Of a stretch of 41,689 nt of DNA, positions 39,683 through 41,689 are shown in pieces. Below the pieces are notes generated by a model that was not told where the DNA came from, searched no databases, and saw only the letters and a list, made by a program, of their open reading frames with translations. Position numbers and translations under genes: made by a program. The stretch lies in contig CADBCS010000024.1 in the NCBI GenBank assembly GCA_902793195.1, positions 1 through 41,689 of the forward strand, given 5' to 3'. Each line of letters begins with the position of its first letter. The stretch's first letter is position 1. The stretch comes from an uncultured Coriobacteriaceae bacterium. GTDB lineage: Bacteria; Actinomycetota; Coriobacteriia; Coriobacteriales; Atopobiaceae.

Positions 39683-40447
39683 CTACTGGTGGGACACGAA
39701 GACCAGCGTATCGGCATCCGAGCGCGTCTCGTCCAACCTGTATCCGCGCTCGTCAAACGATTGCAGATCCTCAAACGAGCTCACCTCGCGCTCCGCACAC
39801 CAACGCACGAACGTGCCGCGCGCCGCCTTTGCCTCGGTGGCGCGCTGCGTGAATCTGCCATCCGACTTCCGCAGCGAACCGAACAGGCACGTGAGGACCG
39901 CGATGCCCGCCTCCCGCGCATGGGGCACCACGGCCTTGGCATACTCAACGGAGGCAAGGTTCACCAGGGCGTCGCATCCCTCCGCTAGCAGGGCGTCCGC
40001 AAGTGCGGTGGACCAGAAGGCATAGAGGTCTTGCGCCCCACCCACCACAAGCTTCGCTTGCATTTCGAGCCGGTAGGCCACCACGGCGTCAAATGGGCGC
40101 AGCACGCCATAGAAGCCCGAGAGGATGCGCAGGTGACTCCCCAACCATGCCAGCTCTCGCTCGTCCATAACCTGAGCCGCGATGTGCTGGTATTGGATGC
40201 CCTCGTAGGCCACGACGGCTGACGTGCTCGCCTCGTCCAGGTCCATGTGCTCAAGACGCTCGTAGTTGAGTTCCGCAAGCTTGTCGCTGCACTTCCACAG
40301 CGCCTGAGCCTCGTCTCGCGACAGTCGGCGCAGCGCCTCGAGCAGGACGCGCGTCCTGTCCATGAGACAGGCCGTGCCCCGCGGGTATGGCGCGCAGTCA
40401 TCCGTCACCATCTTCTTTGCCGGAGAGATGACGCATCGTAGTCCCAT
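39683..40447 (-). CDS. yaaA: YaaA/UPF0246 family peroxide-stress protein
   Basis: A 254-residue protein; in E. coli YaaA lowers free iron and so limits DNA damage during peroxide stress. The family landmarks are visible: VISPAKK at the start, ALWKCSDKLAELNYERL, AVVAYEGIQYQHI, HLRILSGFYGVLRPFD, YRLEMQAKL, LVNLASVEYAKAV and the end FVRWCAE. The ATG at 40447 follows GGAGGTGATC, a near-perfect Shine-Dalgarno sequence; the ten extra residues of the longer frame are unlikely. It lies 58 bases after the stop of the small gene at 40506-40805 and may be co-transcribed with it. No OxyR or PerR box was identified. Confidence 0.9.
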   Translation of the reverse strand: MGLRCVISPAKKMVTDDCAPYPRGTACLMDRTRVLLEALRRLSRDEAQALWKCSDKLAELNYERLEHMDLDEASTSAVVAYEGIQYQHIAAQVMDERELAWLGSHLRILSGFYGVLRPFDAVVAYRLEMQAKLVVGGAQDLYAFWSTALADALLAEGCDALVNLASVEYAKAVVPHAREAGIAVLTCLFGSLRKSDGRFTQRATEAKAARGTFVRWCAEREVSSFEDLQSFDERGYRLDETRSDADTLVFVSHQ

Positions 40448-40505
40448 ACGATCACCTCCGCGATCACGTCCGGACAACCTTCGCCAACACCCGCCGCAAG
40501 GCCAG

Positions 40506-40805
40506 CTAGGCGACGCGCGTTCCGTTTACGTCGAAACTGAACTTCTTGGTACGGCATACGCCCGCGAGCACGTCTCCCGTCACGGTTCCAGTAAGCACGT
40601 AGGCAACCTTGCCGATGGGGAACGGCAGCTTCACGTTGCCCTCAAAGGACACCTCGTCGTCCACGATCGAGCCCACGAGGTTTGCCTGCTTGCCGGCAAT
40701 GGACAGCGTCGCCTTGCACACGTCTCCCTCGGTAACCATCACGAGGTCTCCCCGCTTCTTTCCCAGCGGGGTCTTTGCCTCGACTTCGTACGTGCCGTCA
40801 ATCAT
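40506..40805 (-). CDS. Small conserved-looking beta-rich protein, unrecognised
   Basis: A 99-residue protein I cannot name. It has no signal peptide, membrane segment or cysteine cluster. The sequence alternates short strands and turns (GTYEVEAKTPLGKKRGDLVMV, ATLSIAGKQANLVGSIV, EVSFEGNVKLP, VAYVLTGTV, GVCRTKKFSFDV), suggesting a small beta-barrel or lipocalin-like fold. A perfect AGGAGG lies 6 bases before the ATG at 40805, strong support for a real, well-translated gene. It precedes yaaA by 58 bases. Confidence 0.75.
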   Translation of the reverse strand: MIDGTYEVEAKTPLGKKRGDLVMVTEGDVCKATLSIAGKQANLVGSIVDDEVSFEGNVKLPFPIGKVAYVLTGTVTGDVLAGVCRTKKFSFDVNGTRVA

Positions 40806-40983
40806 TCGTTGCCTCCTGCTTCCGACTCTAATACGCGAATATAGTACAACAAGATGGGAACGCAGTCGAAGGCCGCATTCGCATCGGTTGGCCGCATTGC
40901 CGCCCCCTCGGGCGCCCTTCTCCCCATAGAAACCATAAAGACCCCAAAATAGCTTATAGAGGAGTGCGCCACAACGCGAGATG

Positions 40984-40992
40984 TGGTATTAC
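40984..40992 (+). promoter_or_regulatory. Candidate extended -10 promoter of kup
   Basis: TGGTATTAC (TGn plus TATTAC) lies 54 bases before the kup ATG. No good -35 is present at the expected distance, as usual for extended -10 promoters. Confidence 0.4.
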
Positions 40993-41005
40993 TGTTCCGT
41001 TAATG

Positions 41006-41028
41006 GGTAGGTCTGGCGAATGCCTACC
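41006..41028 (+). repeat. Small leader hairpin before kup
   Basis: GGTAGG (41006-41011) pairs with CCTACC (41023-41028) across an 11-base loop, ending 6 bases before the Shine-Dalgarno sequence GGAAGG. It may modulate translation; no known riboswitch class is recognised. Confidence 0.3.
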
Positions 41029-41045
41029 GCTCAGGAAGGAAACTC

Positions 41046-41689
41046 ATGTCTAAGACAAAGACCCACGGGGCTATTCCCTTTAGCATGGGCATGGTTCTCG
41101 TAACCATGGGCGTGGTGTACGGTGACATCGGCACCTCCCCCATGTACACGCTGCGCGCCATCATGCATGGCAACGGTGGCTTGCAGACGATGGAGTCCGA
41201 CGTGATCATCGGCGCCCTCTCGCTCATCATCTGGACCATGACGCTCATCACCACCGTAAAGTACGTGCTTGTGGCCATGAAGGCCGACAACCACAACGAG
41301 GGCGGCATCTTCGCTCTGTACAGCCTCGTGCACAGGTGCGGCGCGTGGCTCATCGCGCCGGCCATGATAGGCGGTGCGGCACTGCTCGCAGACGGCATCC
41401 TCACGCCGGCCGTCACGGTTACGACCGCCATCGAGGGCCTGCGCTCCATCGACCTGGTCCACTCGATCATAGGAGACAACCAGGGCATCGTGGTGCTCAT
41501 AACCATCCTCATCATCAGTGCGCTCTTCATTGCGCAGCGGGCGGGCACGAGCTCGATAGGAAAGGCGTTTGGACCCATCATGTGCCTCTGGTTTGGCTTT
41601 TTGGGTTTTGTGGGCCTCACGCACATCGGCCTCGACCTCAACGTGCTGCGCGCGTTCAACCCCGTTCGAGGCGCCATGTTCCTCTTTGA
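41046..41689 (+). CDS. kup: Kup-type potassium uptake protein, N-terminal part, truncated by window edge
   Basis: The first 214 residues of a low-affinity potassium/proton symporter. The N-terminal hallmark GVVYGDIGTSPMYTLRA (about 23-39) and the following NHNEGGIFALYSLV and ADGILTPAVTVTTAIEGL are characteristic of the Kup/HAK/KUP family. At least five hydrophobic segments fit the start of its 12-helix fold. The ATG at 41046 follows CAGGAAGG. The frame is open to the last base of the window, so the remaining two thirds lie outside. Upstream stand a possible extended -10 and a short hairpin. Confidence 0.95.
   Translation, partial: MSKTKTHGAIPFSMGMVLVTMGVVYGDIGTSPMYTLRAIMHGNGGLQTMESDVIIGALSLIIWTMTLITTVKYVLVAMKADNHNEGGIFALYSLVHRCGAWLIAPAMIGGAALLADGILTPAVTVTTAIEGLRSIDLVHSIIGDNQGIVVLITILIISALFIAQRAGTSSIGKAFGPIMCLWFGFLGFVGLTHIGLDLNVLRAFNPVRGAMFLF

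Noticed and set aside
1..41689. tRNA, rRNA, CRISPR arrays, insertion sequences, phage genes
   Set aside because: By eye no cloverleaf, regularly spaced direct repeats, transposase or integrase motifs were found; a tRNAscan or IS search was not possible here.

Overview
The window looks like chromosome of a GC-rich, Gram-positive, host-associated anaerobe, most likely a member of the Coriobacteriia (Olsenella/Atopobiaceae-like). This is an inference from gene content: a sucrose PTS operon, a giant 2-hydroxyacyl-CoA dehydratase activase-like protein, a lactate/malate dehydrogenase-type enzyme, many hybrid signalling proteins and ordinary housekeeping genes, all with strong G/C third-position bias. 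No taxonomic search was possible. I see no rRNA, tRNA, CRISPR array, insertion sequence or prophage gene. Both ends cut a gene: a PTS permease at the left and a Kup potassium transporter at the right.

Layout. 1-3.78 kb (+): sucrose operon, PTS EIIC-EIIA tail (scrA), fructokinase (scrK) and sucrose-6-phosphate hydrolase (scrB), with hairpins between genes and a strong terminator at the end. 3.8-4.4 kb (+): tRNA methyltransferase TrmL. 4.4-7.4 kb (-): two tandem HAD-IIB phosphatases followed by an AI-2E-family membrane protein. 7.5-7.9 kb (+): rpiB. 8.0-10.2 kb (-): a PH-like membrane protein and two tandem tyrosine-phosphatase-like proteins. 10.4-15.6 kb (-): a TetR regulator overlapping a 1530-residue double activase. 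15.8-18.8 kb (-): a secreted NlpC/P60 protein and two Gfo/Idh/MocA oxidoreductases. 19.0-19.7 kb (+): a small membrane protein. 19.9-23.1 kb (-): carB without carA. 23.3-23.9 kb (+): engB.

24.26-29.33 kb (+) is the most unusual block. It holds a REC-GGDEF-EAL response regulator, a free Hpt protein, and a 973-residue protein joining a complete APC-type amino-acid permease to a histidine kinase and a receiver. Together they contain every part of a His-Asp-His-Asp phosphorelay that could link sensing (or transport) of an amino acid or amine to c-di-GMP hydrolysis. A palindrome-rich 380-base intergenic region precedes it.

29.4-36.7 kb (-): dCMP deaminase with a DHH phosphoesterase, DEAD-box helicase with the manganese exporter MntP, an acidic membrane-anchored protein, a CobW-type GTPase, and an L-LDH-like enzyme carrying the arginine typical of malate dehydrogenases at the specificity position. 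36.8-39.6 kb (+): a P-loop/CYTH fusion and a DUF1846 protein. 39.7-40.8 kb (-): YaaA and a small unrecognised protein. 41.05 kb to the end (+): kup.

Recurring themes are adjacent paralogous gene pairs (HAD, phosphatase, Gfo/Idh) and long perfect hairpins at gene ends. Start codons were mostly moved downstream of the longest ORF to the ATG/GTG that has a Shine-Dalgarno sequence and matches the family start.
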